NCBI RefSeq assembly: GCF_029892285.1
Contig: NZ_JARXVM010000023.1
Location: forward strand, 1-64,000
From: Rhizobium sp. SG_E_25_P2
GTDB taxonomy: Bacteria; Pseudomonadota; Alphaproteobacteria; Rhizobiales; Rhizobiaceae
Length of the DNA: 64,000 nt
Reading direction: 5' to 3'
Position 1 is the first letter of the stretch. Each line of letters begins with the position of its first letter. Under the pieces are notes generated by a model. The model was not told the origin of the DNA, searched no databases, and saw only the letters and a list, made by a program, of their open reading frames with translations. The translations under genes and the position numbers were made by a program. This document shows, piece after piece, positions 1-9,772 of this stretch.

Positions 1-56
1 TCGCCTCATCCCATCCCCGAAAACACCACCTGAACGAGCAGACCAAAAAACGCGAA

Positions 57-118
57 AACCCGCCGGGAAAAACGGCGGGTTTGTCAGCGGTCTGACGGGC
101 GGCTTTTCAGCCGCCCGT
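57..118 (-). terminator. Two hairpins downstream of leuC, first one a likely bidirectional terminator
   Basis: Positions 57-65 pair perfectly with 73-81. Read on the minus strand this stem is followed by TTTT and then a second T-run, which suits termination of leuC. A second perfect stem (95-104 with 109-118) lies closer to the leuC stop. Its only T-run is a short one on the plus strand, so it may end a gene entering from the left edge of the window. Confidence 0.65.
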
Positions 119-143
119 TTCAAATCATGCTATGCTTTGAGCA

Positions 144-1553
144 TCAGTTCCATTCGCGAATATCGACGAAATGGCCTGAAATGGCGGCCGCCGCCGCCAT
201 GGCCGGCGACACGAGATGTGTGCGGCCCTTGAAACCCTGACGCCCCTCGAAATTGCGGTTCGAGGTCGAGGCGCAGCGCTCGCCCGGCTTCAGGCGATCG
301 TCATTCATGGCCAGGCACATCGAGCAACCCGGTTCGCGCCAATCAAATCCCGCCTCCTTGAAGATCTTGTCGAGGCCTTCGGCTTCCGCCTGTTCCTTGA
401 CGAGACCGGAGCCCGGAACGATCATGGCCGAGACGGTCGACGCCACCTTCTTGCCTTCAACGACCTTGGCCACGGCCCGCAGGTCTTCGATACGGCCATT
501 GGTGCAGGAACCGATGAAGACGCGGTCAATGGCGATGTCGGTGATCTTGGTGCCGGCGGTGAGGCCCATATAGTCGAGCGCGCGCTGCTTCGAGGTCCGC
601 TTGTTTTCGTCGGCAATCTCGTTCGGGTCCGGCACGACACCCTGAACCGAGATCACGTCCTCAGGTGAAGACCCCCAGGAAACGATCGGCGGCAGGTTGG
701 CGGCGTCGAGCACGACAACGCGGTCGTAATGCGCGCCTTCGTCAGACCTCAGCGTCTTCCAGTATTCGATCGCCATGTCCAGCGCCTCGCCCTTCGGCGC
801 GCGCGGCTTGCCCGTGATATAGTCGAAGGTCTTTTGATCCGGCGCGATGAGGCCGGCGCGGGCGCCGCCTTCGATGGTCATGTTGCAGACCGTCATGCGG
901 CCTTCCATCGACAGCGCCTCAATAGCTTCGCCGGCGAATTCGATGACATGGCCGGTGCCGCCGGCTGTGCCGATTTCACCGATGATCGCCAGGATGATGT
1001 CCTTGGCGGTGACGCCCGGCGGCAGTTGGCCGTCGACTCGCACCAGCATGTTCTTGGCCTTTTTCTGGATCAGCGTCTGGGTGGCGAGCACATGCTCGAC
1101 CTCGGACGTGCCGATGCCATGGGCCAATGCGCCGAAAGCGCCATGGGTGGAGGTGTGGCTGTCGCCGCAGACGATGGTCATGCCCGGCAGGGTGAAACCC
1201 TGTTCAGGCCCGACGATGTGGACGATGCCCTGCCGCTTGTCGCTGGCGGAATAGTATTCCACGTTGAATTCGGCGGCGTTCTGGGCGAGCGCCTCGACCT
1301 GAATGCGGCTTTCCTCATTCTTGATGCCGAGATGGCGATCGGGCGAGGTCGGCACATTGTGGTCGACGACGGCGAGCGTCTTTTCCGGGGCCCGCAGCGT
1401 GCGGCCGGTCATGCGCAGGCCTTCGAACGCCTGCGGGCTGGTCACTTCGTGAACCAGATGGCGATCGATATAAAGGAGACAGGTGCCATCGTCCTGCTGA
1501 TCGACGACGTGGTCGTCCCAGATCTTGTCATAGAGTGTGCGGGGTGCGCTCAT
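144..1553 (-). CDS. leuC: 3-isopropylmalate dehydratase large subunit
   Basis: Aconitase-family [4Fe-4S] enzyme that isomerises 2-isopropylmalate to 3-isopropylmalate in leucine biosynthesis, in the cytoplasm together with the small subunit LeuD (not in this window). The protein of about 469 residues has the family length and carries the cluster cysteines in FIGSCTNGR and in [11 protein letters not shown] near the C-terminus, plus the early [13 protein letters not shown] motif. The reading frame can be extended to a GTG at 1562, but the ATG at 1553 is preceded by a GGTGA ribosome site at proper spacing, so I start there. It is monocistronic here and is followed by hairpin terminators. Confidence 0.97.
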   Translation of the reverse strand: MSAPRTLYDKIWDDHVVDQQDDGTCLLYIDRHLVHEVTSPQAFEGLRMTGRTLRAPEKTLAVVDHNVPTSPDRHLGIKNEESRIQVEALAQNAAEFNVEYYSASDKRQGIVHIVGPEQGFTLPGMTIVCGDSHTSTHGAFGALAHGIGTSEVEHVLATQTLIQKKAKNMLVRVDGQLPPGVTAKDIILAIIGEIGTAGGTGHVIEFAGEAIEALSMEGRMTVCNMTIEGGARAGLIAPDQKTFDYITGKPRAPKGEALDMAIEYWKTLRSDEGAHYDRVVVLDAANLPPIVSWGSSPEDVISVQGVVPDPNEIADENKRTSKQRALDYMGLTAGTKITDIAIDRVFIGSCTNGRIEDLRAVAKVVEGKKVASTVSAMIVPGSGLVKEQAEAEGLDKIFKEAGFDWREPGCSMCLAMNDDRLKPGERCASTSNRNFEGRQGFKGRTHLVSPAMAAAAAISGHFVDIREWN

Positions 1554-1629
1554 GGGTTTCACCGTGCTGAAATATAGAGGAAAAAGGCGTCACGATACGC
1601 TGAGCCGCGTAAGCGGTCAGCGGACGGGA

Positions 1630-1740
1630 TCAGCCAAGATGGGCGGTGGCGCGGCCGGAAAAGGCGGCAAAGAAGCGCTGCGGCAGGCGTTTGCGGTCCT
1701 GCAGCACGAAAAAATATCTCTTTGGCGCGCGTTTGCTCAT
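1630..1740 (-). CDS. Possible 36-residue small protein upstream of leuC
   Basis: An ATG-initiated frame of 36 codons lies about 75 bases upstream of leuC on the same strand. The product begins MSKRAPKRYFFV, is strongly basic and contains two FF pairs. Third codon positions are GC-rich, as in neighbouring genes. It does not have the clustered leucine codons expected of a leucine leader peptide, and the ribosome site is weak. I do not recognise it. It may be a real small protein, a leader frame or chance. Confidence 0.25.
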   Translation of the reverse strand: MSKRAPKRYFFVLQDRKRLPQRFFAAFSGRATAHLG

Positions 1741-1810
1741 GGGCGTTCTTTACCATCATTCTAAACGGCGGGCAATGGCCGACCTTGGCGACGATTTGTC
1801 GGGCTGAAGC

Positions 1811-2692
1811 TTAGCCGCGCCCCCAGGGCCGCGCCGGGTCGCGATACATGCCGGACGCCCTGAATTCGCTCGGAGTCACGCCAAAAATCCGCCGGAACGC
1901 CTTGGAGAAATAATTCGCATCAGAAAAGCCAGCCTGCGCCGCCACCTCGCGGATCGATAGCGTCCGTTCTCCGCCCATGAGACGGGCGGCGTAACGCAGA
2001 TTTTCGTGGAGCAGATAATCTGCTGGGGTTTCGCCAGTCGCCGCAGCGAAAAGCCGGGAAAAATGCGCGCGACTCAAACCCGCATATTCAGCCATCCGCG
2101 TGACGCTCATGGATTTACCCGGATTTGCGGCGAGATATGCGAGCACCCGCGCCACACCTTCGGGGGTTTCTCCCGGTGCGCCGCCAGGACCCGTAGCCGC
2201 CTGGAGAACGCCGAGCGCAAAGTCGTATGCGAGGCTGGAGGTCCGAAAGGGATCGTGATGTTCCCGCATGAGGTTGAGACATAGGCCCGCCAGCCGGTCT
2301 GCCGTCTCGGGCGCGATCTCCAGCGTCGCGCCGGCTGCGACACGGGCGCGCTCGGCCAGCCTCAAGGCCTCGGCGCCCCGCACCGACACCCAGAAGAATT
2401 CCCACTCCTCTCCGTCCTCGAGCCAATAGCGATGATCTTCTGGAACTATCAGTGCCATCGCCTGTCCGGGTCCGACCACATGCCTGTCGCGGCCTATGGC
2501 GAGGCGGCCCGCCCCAGAGATCGTATATTGGAAAATTGTAAAAGGCTCCGTTCCCCGCTTGCGGCCGTCCCAGTCGTAATCGGCCCCGCGCTGTTTCTCA
2601 TAGCCGCATCCTGTGGGATAAATGACGAAAGGCCCGCCGCCTCGGGGCGGCGTCCGCTGAAAGGGGCCGGAGGCAACCAGTTCCGTGAGCAT
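1811..2692 (-). CDS. AraC-family transcriptional regulator
   Basis: A 293-residue regulator with an N-terminal cupin-like sugar-sensing region (about residues 20-160) and a C-terminal double helix-turn-helix of the AraC type (about 185-285), including the typical GFSDANYFSKAFRRIFGVTPSEFR segment split over the second helix-turn-helix. The start at 2692 has an AAGGG ribosome site seven bases upstream. It is divergent from the GH4 glycosidase gene at 2792, and the roughly 100-base gap probably holds its operator. By position it most likely controls that glycosidase in response to an alpha-galactoside or related sugar. The inducer is inferred. Confidence 0.9.
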   Translation of the reverse strand: MLTELVASGPFQRTPPRGGGPFVIYPTGCGYEKQRGADYDWDGRKRGTEPFTIFQYTISGAGRLAIGRDRHVVGPGQAMALIVPEDHRYWLEDGEEWEFFWVSVRGAEALRLAERARVAAGATLEIAPETADRLAGLCLNLMREHHDPFRTSSLAYDFALGVLQAATGPGGAPGETPEGVARVLAYLAANPGKSMSVTRMAEYAGLSRAHFSRLFAAATGETPADYLLHENLRYAARLMGGERTLSIREVAAQAGFSDANYFSKAFRRIFGVTPSEFRASGMYRDPARPWGRG

Positions 2693-2791
2693 GATATTAC
2701 CCTTCGCAGCACAACTATCCTCTTACCTGCTGAATAGACGAGCTTTATGTTGCGTGCAATCGGCGCACCCCTCCCAAGGAGACAGCACAAA

Positions 2792-4144
2792 ATGACGAGA
2801 AACCCCAAGATCACCTTCATCGGCGCGGGCTCCACCGTGTTCATGAAGAACATCATTAGCGACATCCTGCAACGTCCCGCTCTGTCGGGCGCGACTGTGG
2901 CGTTGATGGACATCAATCCCGAACGGTTGGCGGAAAGCGAAGTGGTGGCCGGCAAGCTGGTGTCCACTCTCGGAGCCAGCGCCAAGGTCGAGACCTATGA
3001 CGACCAGAAGAAGGCGCTCGAAGGCGCGGATTTCGTCGTTGTCGCCTTCCAGATCGGCGGCTTCGAGCCCTGCACGGTCACCGATTTCGAAGTGCCGAAG
3101 AAATACGGCCTGCGCCAGACCATCGCCGACACGCTCGGCATCGGCGGCATTATGCGCGGACTTCGCACCGTGCCGCATCTCTGGTCGATCTGCGAGGACA
3201 TGCTCGCAGTCTGCCCGAACGCGATCATGCTGCAATATGTCAACCCGATGGCCATCAACACTTGGGCGATTGCGGAAAAGTATCCAACCATCAAGCAGGT
3301 CGGCCTTTGCCATTCCGTCCAGGGCACGGCCTATGAGTTGGCCCGTGATCTCGACATCGACGTGTCGGAGCTGCGCTACCGCGCCGCCGGCATCAACCAC
3401 ATGGCCTTCTACCTGAATTTCGAGCACCGCCAGCCCGATGGCTCCTACAAGAATCTCTATCCGGCTCTGCTGGAAGGCTATCGCGACGGCCGCTTCCCCA
3501 AGCCGAGCCATTGGAACCCGCGTTGCCCGAACAAGGTGCGCTATGAAATGCTGACCCGTCTCGGCTATTTCGTCACCGAAAGCTCGGAGCATTTCGCGGA
3601 ATACACGCCCTATTTCATCAAAGAGGGTCGCGAGGATCTGATCGAGAAATTCGGCATTCCGCTCGATGAATATCCCAAGCGTTGCGTCGAGCAGATCGAG
3701 CGCTGGAAAACCGAAGCCGAAGAGCTCAAGAACTCGCCGACCATCGAGATCAAGCAGAGCCACGAATACGCCTCCGAGATCGTCAATTCGGTCTGGACCG
3801 GCCAGCCTTCGGTGATCTACGGCAATATCCGCAACAATGGCTGCATCACCTCGCTGCCGGCCAATTGCGCCGCCGAAGTGCCGTGCCTTGTTGACGCCAA
3901 CGGTATCCAGCCGACCTATATCGGCGAGCTGCCGGCCCAGCTGACCGCGCTGATCCGCACCAATATCAATGTGCAGGAGCTGACGGTGAAGGCGCTGATG
4001 ACCGAAAATCGCGAGCATATCTATCACGCCGCGATGATGGATCCGCATACGGCCGCCGAACTCGATCTCGACCAGATCTGGGCGCTGACCTCTGACCTTC
4101 TCAAGGCGCATGGCGACTGGCTGCCGGCCTGGGCGCGCGGCTGA
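2792..4144 (+). CDS. melA: Family 4 glycoside hydrolase (alpha-galactosidase/alpha-glucosidase)
   Basis: NAD- and Mn-dependent GH4 enzyme that cleaves alpha-glycosides by an oxidation-elimination mechanism in the cytoplasm. The 450-residue protein has the N-terminal dinucleotide fold with FIGAGSTVF, the NPMA segment, and the metal-binding Cys and His in GLCHSVQG and GINHMAF. The frame is open from 2747, but the ATG at 2792 has a good AAGGAG site and gives the family N-terminus, so that start is used. Its substrate (galactoside, glucoside or glucuronide) cannot be settled from sequence. It is divergent from an AraC regulator and followed by a strong terminator. No transporter gene is beside it. 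Confidence 0.88.
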   Translation: MTRNPKITFIGAGSTVFMKNIISDILQRPALSGATVALMDINPERLAESEVVAGKLVSTLGASAKVETYDDQKKALEGADFVVVAFQIGGFEPCTVTDFEVPKKYGLRQTIADTLGIGGIMRGLRTVPHLWSICEDMLAVCPNAIMLQYVNPMAINTWAIAEKYPTIKQVGLCHSVQGTAYELARDLDIDVSELRYRAAGINHMAFYLNFEHRQPDGSYKNLYPALLEGYRDGRFPKPSHWNPRCPNKVRYEMLTRLGYFVTESSEHFAEYTPYFIKEGREDLIEKFGIPLDEYPKRCVEQIERWKTEAEELKNSPTIEIKQSHEYASEIVNSVWTGQPSVIYGNIRNNGCITSLPANCAAEVPCLVDANGIQPTYIGELPAQLTALIRTNINVQELTVKALMTENREHIYHAAMMDPHTAAELDLDQIWALTSDLLKAHGDWLPAWARG

Positions 4145-4170
4145 TACAGGCATCCCGTCCTGACATATCG

Positions 4171-4198
4171 AGCCGGCGGGCGACCCCGCCGGCTTTTT
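4171..4198 (+). terminator. Terminator of the GH4 glycosidase gene
   Basis: Perfect 10-base stem (4171-4180 with 4185-4194), a four-base loop and a following run of T, 27 bases after the stop codon. Confidence 0.9.
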
Positions 4199-4213
4199 CA
4201 TGTCTGCGGACAA

Positions 4214-4244
4214 GAAAAAACCCGGGACGCGTGACGACCCCGGG
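4214..4244 (-). terminator. Terminator of the glnK-amtB operon
   Basis: CCCGGG at 4221-4226 pairs with CCCGGG at 4239-4244. On the minus strand the stem is followed by a run of seven T (4214-4220). It lies about 125 bases beyond the amtB stop. Confidence 0.75.
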
Positions 4245-4368
4245 CTGAGTTCAGCGGCGCTGCATGCGTTATGCGGCCGCCTGGGAGGATAGCGCCGGTC
4301 GGGGCGGGAAGGAGGATGAAGCCCCGACCGGGCGGTGCGGCGCCGGAAAACCGGCGCCACGCGCATTC

Positions 4369-5721
4369 TTAGTTGTGGTAAGCGGCTTCGCCATGCGAGG
4401 CGAGGTCGAGACCTTCGCGCTCGGCTTCCACCGGCACGCGCAGGCCGACGATCAGGTCGACGATCTTGTAGAGGATCGCAGAACCGATGCCGGTCCACAG
4501 GATGGTGATCACGACGGCTTCGATCTGCACCCAGAGCTGTCCGCCCATGGTCTGCTCGCCGGCGTAACCGATGCCGCCGAGAGAAGCGGATGCGAAGATG
4601 CCGGTGGCGAGAGCGCCGAAGATGCCGCCCACGCCATGGACGCCGAACACGTCGGCGGTGTCGTCATAGCCGAACTTGTTCTTCACCACAGAGACGAAGA
4701 AGTAGCAGAGCGGCGAGACGATGAGGCCCATGACGATCGCGCCCATCGGGCCGACGATGCCGGCGGCCGGGGTGACGGCCACGAGGCCGGCGATCATGCC
4801 GGACGCAGCGCCGAGCATGGAGGCCTTGCCGCGGGTAAGCGCTTCGACAGCCGACCAAGACAGGATCGCAGCTGCCGTGGCGAGGAAGGTGTTGACGGTG
4901 GCGAGCCATGCGCCGCCGCCGGCTTCAAGGTTGGAGCCCGCGTTGAAGCCGAACCAGCCGAACCACAGCATGGCTGCGCCGACATAGGTGAGCGTCATCG
5001 AATGGGGGGCCATCATGTCCTTGCCGAAGCCGATGCGCTTGCCGACCATGATCGCGCCGATGAGGCCAGCCACGCCCGCATTGATGTGCACGACGGTGCC
5101 GCCGGCGAAATCAAGCGCGCCCTTGCCGAACAGATAGCCATTGGCGTCCCAGACCATATGCGCGATCGGGAAATACACCACGGTCACCCAGAGCAGCGCG
5201 AACAGGATCGAAGCCGAGAACTTGATGCGTTCGGCGAAGGCGCCGATGATCAGCGCCGGCGTGATGGCGGCGAAGGTCATCTGGAACAGCATGAACAGAT
5301 ATTCGGGGATCACGACGCCCTGGCTGAAGGTCGCTGCGGTCGTGTCCTTGGTCACGCCAGCGAGGAACATCTTGGCGAAGCCGCCAAAGAAGGGATTGGC
5401 GCCGCCGCCGAAGGCGAAGGAATAGCCGTAGACGACCCAGGCGATCATCACCGCGGCTGCGATGACGGTGCACTGCATCAGCACCGACAGCATGTTCTTG
5501 GCGCGCACCAGGCCGCCATAGAACAGGCCGAGGCCGGGGACGGCCATGAACAGCACGAGAATGGTGGAGAGGAACATGAAGGCGCTGTCGCCCTTGTCGG
5601 GAACCGGCGCTGCAGCTGCGGCCGGGGCGGCCTCCTGTGCGAAGGCGACGACCGGGGCCATCACGGCCGAGGCGGCGATCGCCGCACGGCTCAGAAGAGT
5701 GGAAAGTCTCGTTGCGGACAT
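4369..5721 (-). CDS. amtB: Ammonium transporter
   Basis: Amt/Rh-family inner membrane ammonium channel, about 450 residues. The product starts with a signal peptide ending VAFA before QEAAP, a low-complexity Ala/Pro stretch, and then about eleven membrane segments. Family landmarks such as GLFYGGLVR and the DAAS-type GMIAGLVAVTPAAG and HGVGGIFGAL segments with conserved His are visible. The frame runs on upstream into glnK, but the ATG at 5721 gives the expected signal peptide. It is 28 bases downstream of glnK in the same orientation. The pairing is universal: GlnK plugs the AmtB trimer when nitrogen is plentiful. Confidence 0.97.
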   Translation of the reverse strand: MSATRLSTLLSRAAIAASAVMAPVVAFAQEAAPAAAAAPVPDKGDSAFMFLSTILVLFMAVPGLGLFYGGLVRAKNMLSVLMQCTVIAAAVMIAWVVYGYSFAFGGGANPFFGGFAKMFLAGVTKDTTAATFSQGVVIPEYLFMLFQMTFAAITPALIIGAFAERIKFSASILFALLWVTVVYFPIAHMVWDANGYLFGKGALDFAGGTVVHINAGVAGLIGAIMVGKRIGFGKDMMAPHSMTLTYVGAAMLWFGWFGFNAGSNLEAGGGAWLATVNTFLATAAAILSWSAVEALTRGKASMLGAASGMIAGLVAVTPAAGIVGPMGAIVMGLIVSPLCYFFVSVVKNKFGYDDTADVFGVHGVGGIFGALATGIFASASLGGIGYAGEQTMGGQLWVQIEAVVITILWTGIGSAILYKIVDLIVGLRVPVEAEREGLDLASHGEAAYHN

Positions 5722-5749
5722 AAATGTTAACTCCCTACGATAGCGGACG

Positions 5750-6253
<504 letters not shown>

Positions 6254-6255
6254 TC

Positions 6256-6289
6256 AAAAAAAGGGCAGTTAACTTGGAATTAACCGCCC
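6256..6289 (-). terminator. Terminator of tesB
   Basis: Imperfect 10-base stem (6263-6272 with 6280-6289, one mismatch). On the minus strand it is followed by a run of seven T (6256-6262). It sits 35 bases after the tesB stop and just upstream of the glnK promoter. Confidence 0.8.
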
Positions 6290-6323
6290 AAAATATATGC
6301 AAAAATCAAAATTCGCACATTAA

Positions 6324-7208
6324 TTAATCATTTGCTCGTTTGCGAATCAAACCCTCTTGCGCCGTCGACGCGACCAAGCGTCCTGAACGGTTATAGATCG
6401 ACCCCCGACTCAACCCACGCGCGCCGCCGGAGAAGGGGCTGTCCTGGGTGTAGAGCAACCAATCGTCGAGCGGATCCTCGGCATGAAACCACATGGCGTG
6501 GTCTATGCTGGCGGCCTGGATGTCGCGATCGAACACCGATTGGCCATGCGCGAAAAGCGCGGTGTCGAGCAGCGTCATGTCCGAGAGATAGGCGAGGACT
6601 GCGGCGCGCAGCGCGCGATTCGCTGGCGGCGCTCCATTGCCTTTGATCCAGATATGCTGCGATGGCGCCAGCTTTTCGCGCGAGACGTAATGCGTCATCG
6701 AGACGGGGCGAACCTCCACCGGTCGTTCGCGCAGCCAATAGGCCCGCACGTGATCGGGGGCGTCTTTCAGATAGGTCTCGTAAAGTTGCTGGGCGTCGGG
6801 CAGCGTTTCGGGAGCGGGAACGTCCGGCATTTCGATCTGATGGGAAAGTCCCGGCTCGTCGATCTGGAAGGAGGTCGACAGCGCGAAGATCGGTTTGCCA
6901 TGCTGGATGGCGATCACCCGCCGCGTCGAAAAACTGCCGCCGTCGCGGATATTCTCGACTTCATAGAGAATCGGCAGCGAGGGATCGCCGGGACGCAGGA
7001 AATAGGCGTGCAGCGAATGCGGATGGCGGTCTTCGGGCGCGGTGCGGCAGGCGGCCACGAGCGCCTGCGAAATCACCAGCCCGCCGAACACGCGCTGCCA
7101 GCCGACATCGGGGCTTGCGCCGCGGAATGTCCCTTCCTCGATCTTCTCGAGATCGAGGATTTCGAGGAGTTGGGATATGTCGGCAAGCTTGTTTCCCTGG
7201 CGCGGCAT
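6324..7208 (-). CDS. tesB: Acyl-CoA thioesterase II
   Basis: Double-hotdog acyl-CoA thioesterase that hydrolyses acyl-CoA to free fatty acid and CoA. The product of about 294 residues shows the TesB N-terminal block GWQRVFGGLVISQALVAA, the HSLHAYFLRPGDPSLPI segment, and a second hotdog with DHAMWFHAEDPLDDWLLY and GGARGLSRGSIYNRSGRLVAS near the end. The start at 7208 (MPRQGNKL) has a GGAGA site nine bases upstream. ATGs at 7244 and further upstream are possible but have poorer sites. The gene is divergent from the UbiH-type gene and ends in a terminator. A tesB-glnK-amtB order is common in rhizobia. Confidence 0.93.
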   Translation of the reverse strand: MPRQGNKLADISQLLEILDLEKIEEGTFRGASPDVGWQRVFGGLVISQALVAACRTAPEDRHPHSLHAYFLRPGDPSLPILYEVENIRDGGSFSTRRVIAIQHGKPIFALSTSFQIDEPGLSHQIEMPDVPAPETLPDAQQLYETYLKDAPDHVRAYWLRERPVEVRPVSMTHYVSREKLAPSQHIWIKGNGAPPANRALRAAVLAYLSDMTLLDTALFAHGQSVFDRDIQAASIDHAMWFHAEDPLDDWLLYTQDSPFSGGARGLSRGSIYNRSGRLVASTAQEGLIRKRAND

Positions 7209-7297
7209 TTTGGCTTTCTCCGATGGTTTAATCAGCGAGTTCATTCCTCTATACTCCCAGCCGAAATGCGGGCAAGCCGCGAGAAGGAGCATGGTCC

Positions 7298-8512
7298 ATG
7301 TATGACATTCTGGTCGCAGGCGGCGGTTATGTCGGTCTCTCGACGGCGGTTTCGATCAAGAAGGCGGCTCCACATCTGAATATTGTCGTGGTCGACGCCG
7401 CCCCGGCCGGCGCTTGGGAAAAGGATGGTCGCGCCTCCGCGATCGCCACGGCAGCCTCGCGTCTTCTTTCCGCGCTCGGCGTTTGGGGCGATATTCTGCC
7501 CAATGCCCAGCCAATCAACCGGATGATCGTCACCGATTCCAAAACGGCCGATCCCGTCCGCCCCGTCTTCCTGACATTTGACGGCAAAGTGGCCGATGGC
7601 CAGCCCTTTGCGCATATGGTGCCCAATCCGGCGATGATCGGGCCGCTGCTGCGGCTCGCCGGAGAGCTCGGCGTCGAGTTGCGCCAGGCGGCGACCGTGG
7701 ACGGGTTCTCCCGAGATCCCGCCCGTGTCGCGGCGACGCTGTCTACAGGCGAAACAATCAAGGCCCGGCTGCTGATCGCCTGCGACGGGGTGCGCTCGAA
7801 ACTGCGTGACGTCGCCGGAATCAAGACCGTCCATTTCGATTATGGCCAATCCGGCATCGTGGTGACCGTCGATCATGAGCGGCCGCATGACGGCGTGGCG
7901 GAAGAGCATTTCCTGCCCGCCGGGCCCTTCGCGATTCTTCCCTTGCCCGGCAATCGGTCGTCCCTCGTCTGGACCGAGAGAACTGCAGACGCCGAACGTC
8001 TCGTCCGCGGCGATGATTTCCTGTTCGACGAGGAGTTGGAGCGGCGTTTCGGCCATAAGCTCGGCGCGCTGAAGGTTGCGTCGCCGCGCCGGGCCTATCC
8101 GCTGGGGCTCACGCTGGCGCGCGGTTTCGTTGCGGATCGCTTCGCGCTTGCCGGCGACGCTGCCCATGGCATTCATCCGATTTCCGGCCAGGGCCTCAAT
8201 CTCGGCTTCAAGGATGTCGCCGCACTCGCCGAAACCATCGTCGACGCCGACAGGCTGGGCCTCGATATCGGCTCGCCCGCGGTGCTCGAACGCTATGAGA
8301 GCTGGAGGCGCTTCGACACGTTCCGCATGGGCGTGACGACCGATGTGCTGAACCGGTTGTTCTCCAACGATGTCGCGCCGATCCGCATCGCCCGCGATTT
8401 CGGGCTGGGCCTTGTTGATCGCATGCCGGCGCTCAAGAATTTCTTCATCGGTCAGGCGTCCGGCGCCACCGGTCGAGCCAATCCCAAAATGCTCGACGGT
8501 CAATTGCCGTAA
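7298..8512 (+). CDS. ubiH: FAD-dependent ubiquinone biosynthesis hydroxylase (UbiH/UbiF/UbiL family)
   Basis: A 404-residue flavin monooxygenase that probably hydroxylates the ubiquinone aromatic ring. It has the N-terminal Rossmann motif (YDILVAGGGYVGLS), the middle ACDGVRS motif, and the C-terminal FAD ribose motif FALAGDAAHGIHPISGQGLNLGFKD typical of the UbiH family. A GGAG site precedes the ATG. Which ring position it acts on cannot be read from sequence. Alphaproteobacteria often use UbiL or a multifunctional enzyme, so the symbol is a family label. Confidence 0.87.
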   Translation: MYDILVAGGGYVGLSTAVSIKKAAPHLNIVVVDAAPAGAWEKDGRASAIATAASRLLSALGVWGDILPNAQPINRMIVTDSKTADPVRPVFLTFDGKVADGQPFAHMVPNPAMIGPLLRLAGELGVELRQAATVDGFSRDPARVAATLSTGETIKARLLIACDGVRSKLRDVAGIKTVHFDYGQSGIVVTVDHERPHDGVAEEHFLPAGPFAILPLPGNRSSLVWTERTADAERLVRGDDFLFDEELERRFGHKLGALKVASPRRAYPLGLTLARGFVADRFALAGDAAHGIHPISGQGLNLGFKDVAALAETIVDADRLGLDIGSPAVLERYESWRRFDTFRMGVTTDVLNRLFSNDVAPIRIARDFGLGLVDRMPALKNFFIGQASGATGRANPKMLDGQLP

Positions 8513-8723
8513 GGGACTCGCCTCGCTGTCTGTCTGCCCGGCAGCCTTGTCGCCATGACGGGCTGTCGCCGACATGGCGCACAAATGTCACGCCGCCGCC
8601 CAACCGAAAATAGTTAATGTCCTCGTCTTGAAACTTTTAACCTTTGGCGCCTATCTTTGAACATCGGCGCGTTCGCGCCGGTGCATGTCCTGTTTAAGAT
8701 AGAAAGGAATTCCTCTGACGACA

Positions 8724-9128
8724 GTGCACGCAAAAGGAGTGGCGCGTCTCGCCCCCTCCCGGAGCATGGAACGCGGTAGCGACGCCGCAGCCAAGGCTCT
8801 TGAAACCGTCCTCGAAAGCCTCGAGGACTCGAAGGCTGAAAACGTCTCCCATATCGATATCACGGGCAAATCCGCGCTGGGCGATCACATGTTGATCGTA
8901 ACCGGACGCTCCAGCCGTCACGTGACAGCCATTGCCGATCATCTCATCGACGACATCAAGGCGGCCGGATTCGGCCCGACCCGCGTCGAGGGGCTGGAAA
9001 CCGGCGATTGGGTGCTGATCGACGCCGGAGACATTATCGTGCATGTGTTCCGCCCCGAAATCCGCGAGTTCTACAACTTGGAAAAGATGTGGGCCGCGCC
9101 TGATCTCGACGAGGAAACCTTGCACTAA
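8724..9128 (+). CDS. rsfS: Ribosomal silencing factor
   Basis: RsfS/Iojap protein that binds uL14 on the large ribosomal subunit and blocks subunit joining when nutrients run low. The conserved core from ALETVLESLEDSKAENVSHIDI to VHVFRPEIREFYNLEKMW is complete. Start choice is uncertain. The GTG at 8724 is about 15 bases from the AAGGAA site at 8703-8708, whereas an in-frame CTG at 8715 sits at ideal spacing, and the ATG at 8766 has GGAG only one base away. It heads a housekeeping run with rlmH, an order widely conserved in bacteria. Confidence 0.93.
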   Translation: MHAKGVARLAPSRSMERGSDAAAKALETVLESLEDSKAENVSHIDITGKSALGDHMLIVTGRSSRHVTAIADHLIDDIKAAGFGPTRVEGLETGDWVLIDAGDIIVHVFRPEIREFYNLEKMWAAPDLDEETLH

Positions 9129-9206
9129 GCCGCTTTCCTTGCGAAAGCAGGCCAATACCCGCGGAGAATGATGTTCTCCAGCGTGAAAGATCTGGTCTGG
9201 AAAGAC

Positions 9207-9689
9207 ATGCGCATATCCGTGTTTGCGGTCGGCAGGTTGAAGTCCGGACCCGAGAGAGAGTTGGCCGATCGTTACTTCGATCGTTTCGCCAAGGCGGGTC
9301 CCGCGACCGGCCTTGAACTGGGAAAAATTACCGAAATCAATGAAAGCCGCGCCGGCAACGCCGAGACGCGCAAGCGTGAGGAAGGCGCAAGTCTCGACAG
9401 ACTTCTGGCCGATGGCGCCCAACTGATTATGCTTGACGAGCGCGGCAAGGCGCTCGACAGCGTCGCTTTCGCCGATCTGCTCGGCGGCTTGCGCGACCAG
9501 GGACGGCGCGACGCCATCATCGCCATTGGCGGACCCGACGGCCACGATCCGGCGCTTGCCAGCCGCGCCGACCACATGCTTTGCTTCGGCAAGATGACCT
9601 GGCCGCATCAGATGGTGCGGGTGATGCTGGCCGAGCAGCTCTATCGGGCCGTCACCATTCTCTCGGGGCATCCCTATCACCGCGTCTGA
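9207..9689 (+). CDS. rlmH: 23S rRNA (pseudouridine1915-N3)-methyltransferase
   Basis: SPOUT-class methyltransferase that methylates pseudouridine 1915 in helix 69 of 23S rRNA. The 160-residue product begins MRISVFAVGRLKSGPE and ends with the family C-terminus AEQLYRAVTILSGHPYHRV. The AdoMet knot segments LDERGKALDS and AIGGPDGHD are present. The frame is open from 9168, but the ATG at 9207 matches the family start. It follows rsfS by 78 bases. Confidence 0.96.
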   Translation: MRISVFAVGRLKSGPERELADRYFDRFAKAGPATGLELGKITEINESRAGNAETRKREEGASLDRLLADGAQLIMLDERGKALDSVAFADLLGGLRDQGRRDAIIAIGGPDGHDPALASRADHMLCFGKMTWPHQMVRVMLAEQLYRAVTILSGHPYHRV

Positions 9690-9772
9690 GCCTGCTTTCG
9701 CCGCTGTCTGGAGGGGTGAAAGCGCCGGCGATCAAATCGATTGGCGCTTTCGGCAAATCAGCTTAGACTCCG

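Noticed and set aside
2723-4498. Frame of 591 codons antisense to the GH4 gene
   Set aside because: Low-complexity His/Arg/Asp-rich product typical of an antisense frame; the plus-strand enzyme is convincing.
6269-6284. TTAA-N7-TTAAC, a CtrA-like box between tesB and glnK
   Set aside because: It is fully explained by the symmetric stem of the tesB terminator followed by seven T, and it is not placed before a cell-cycle gene.
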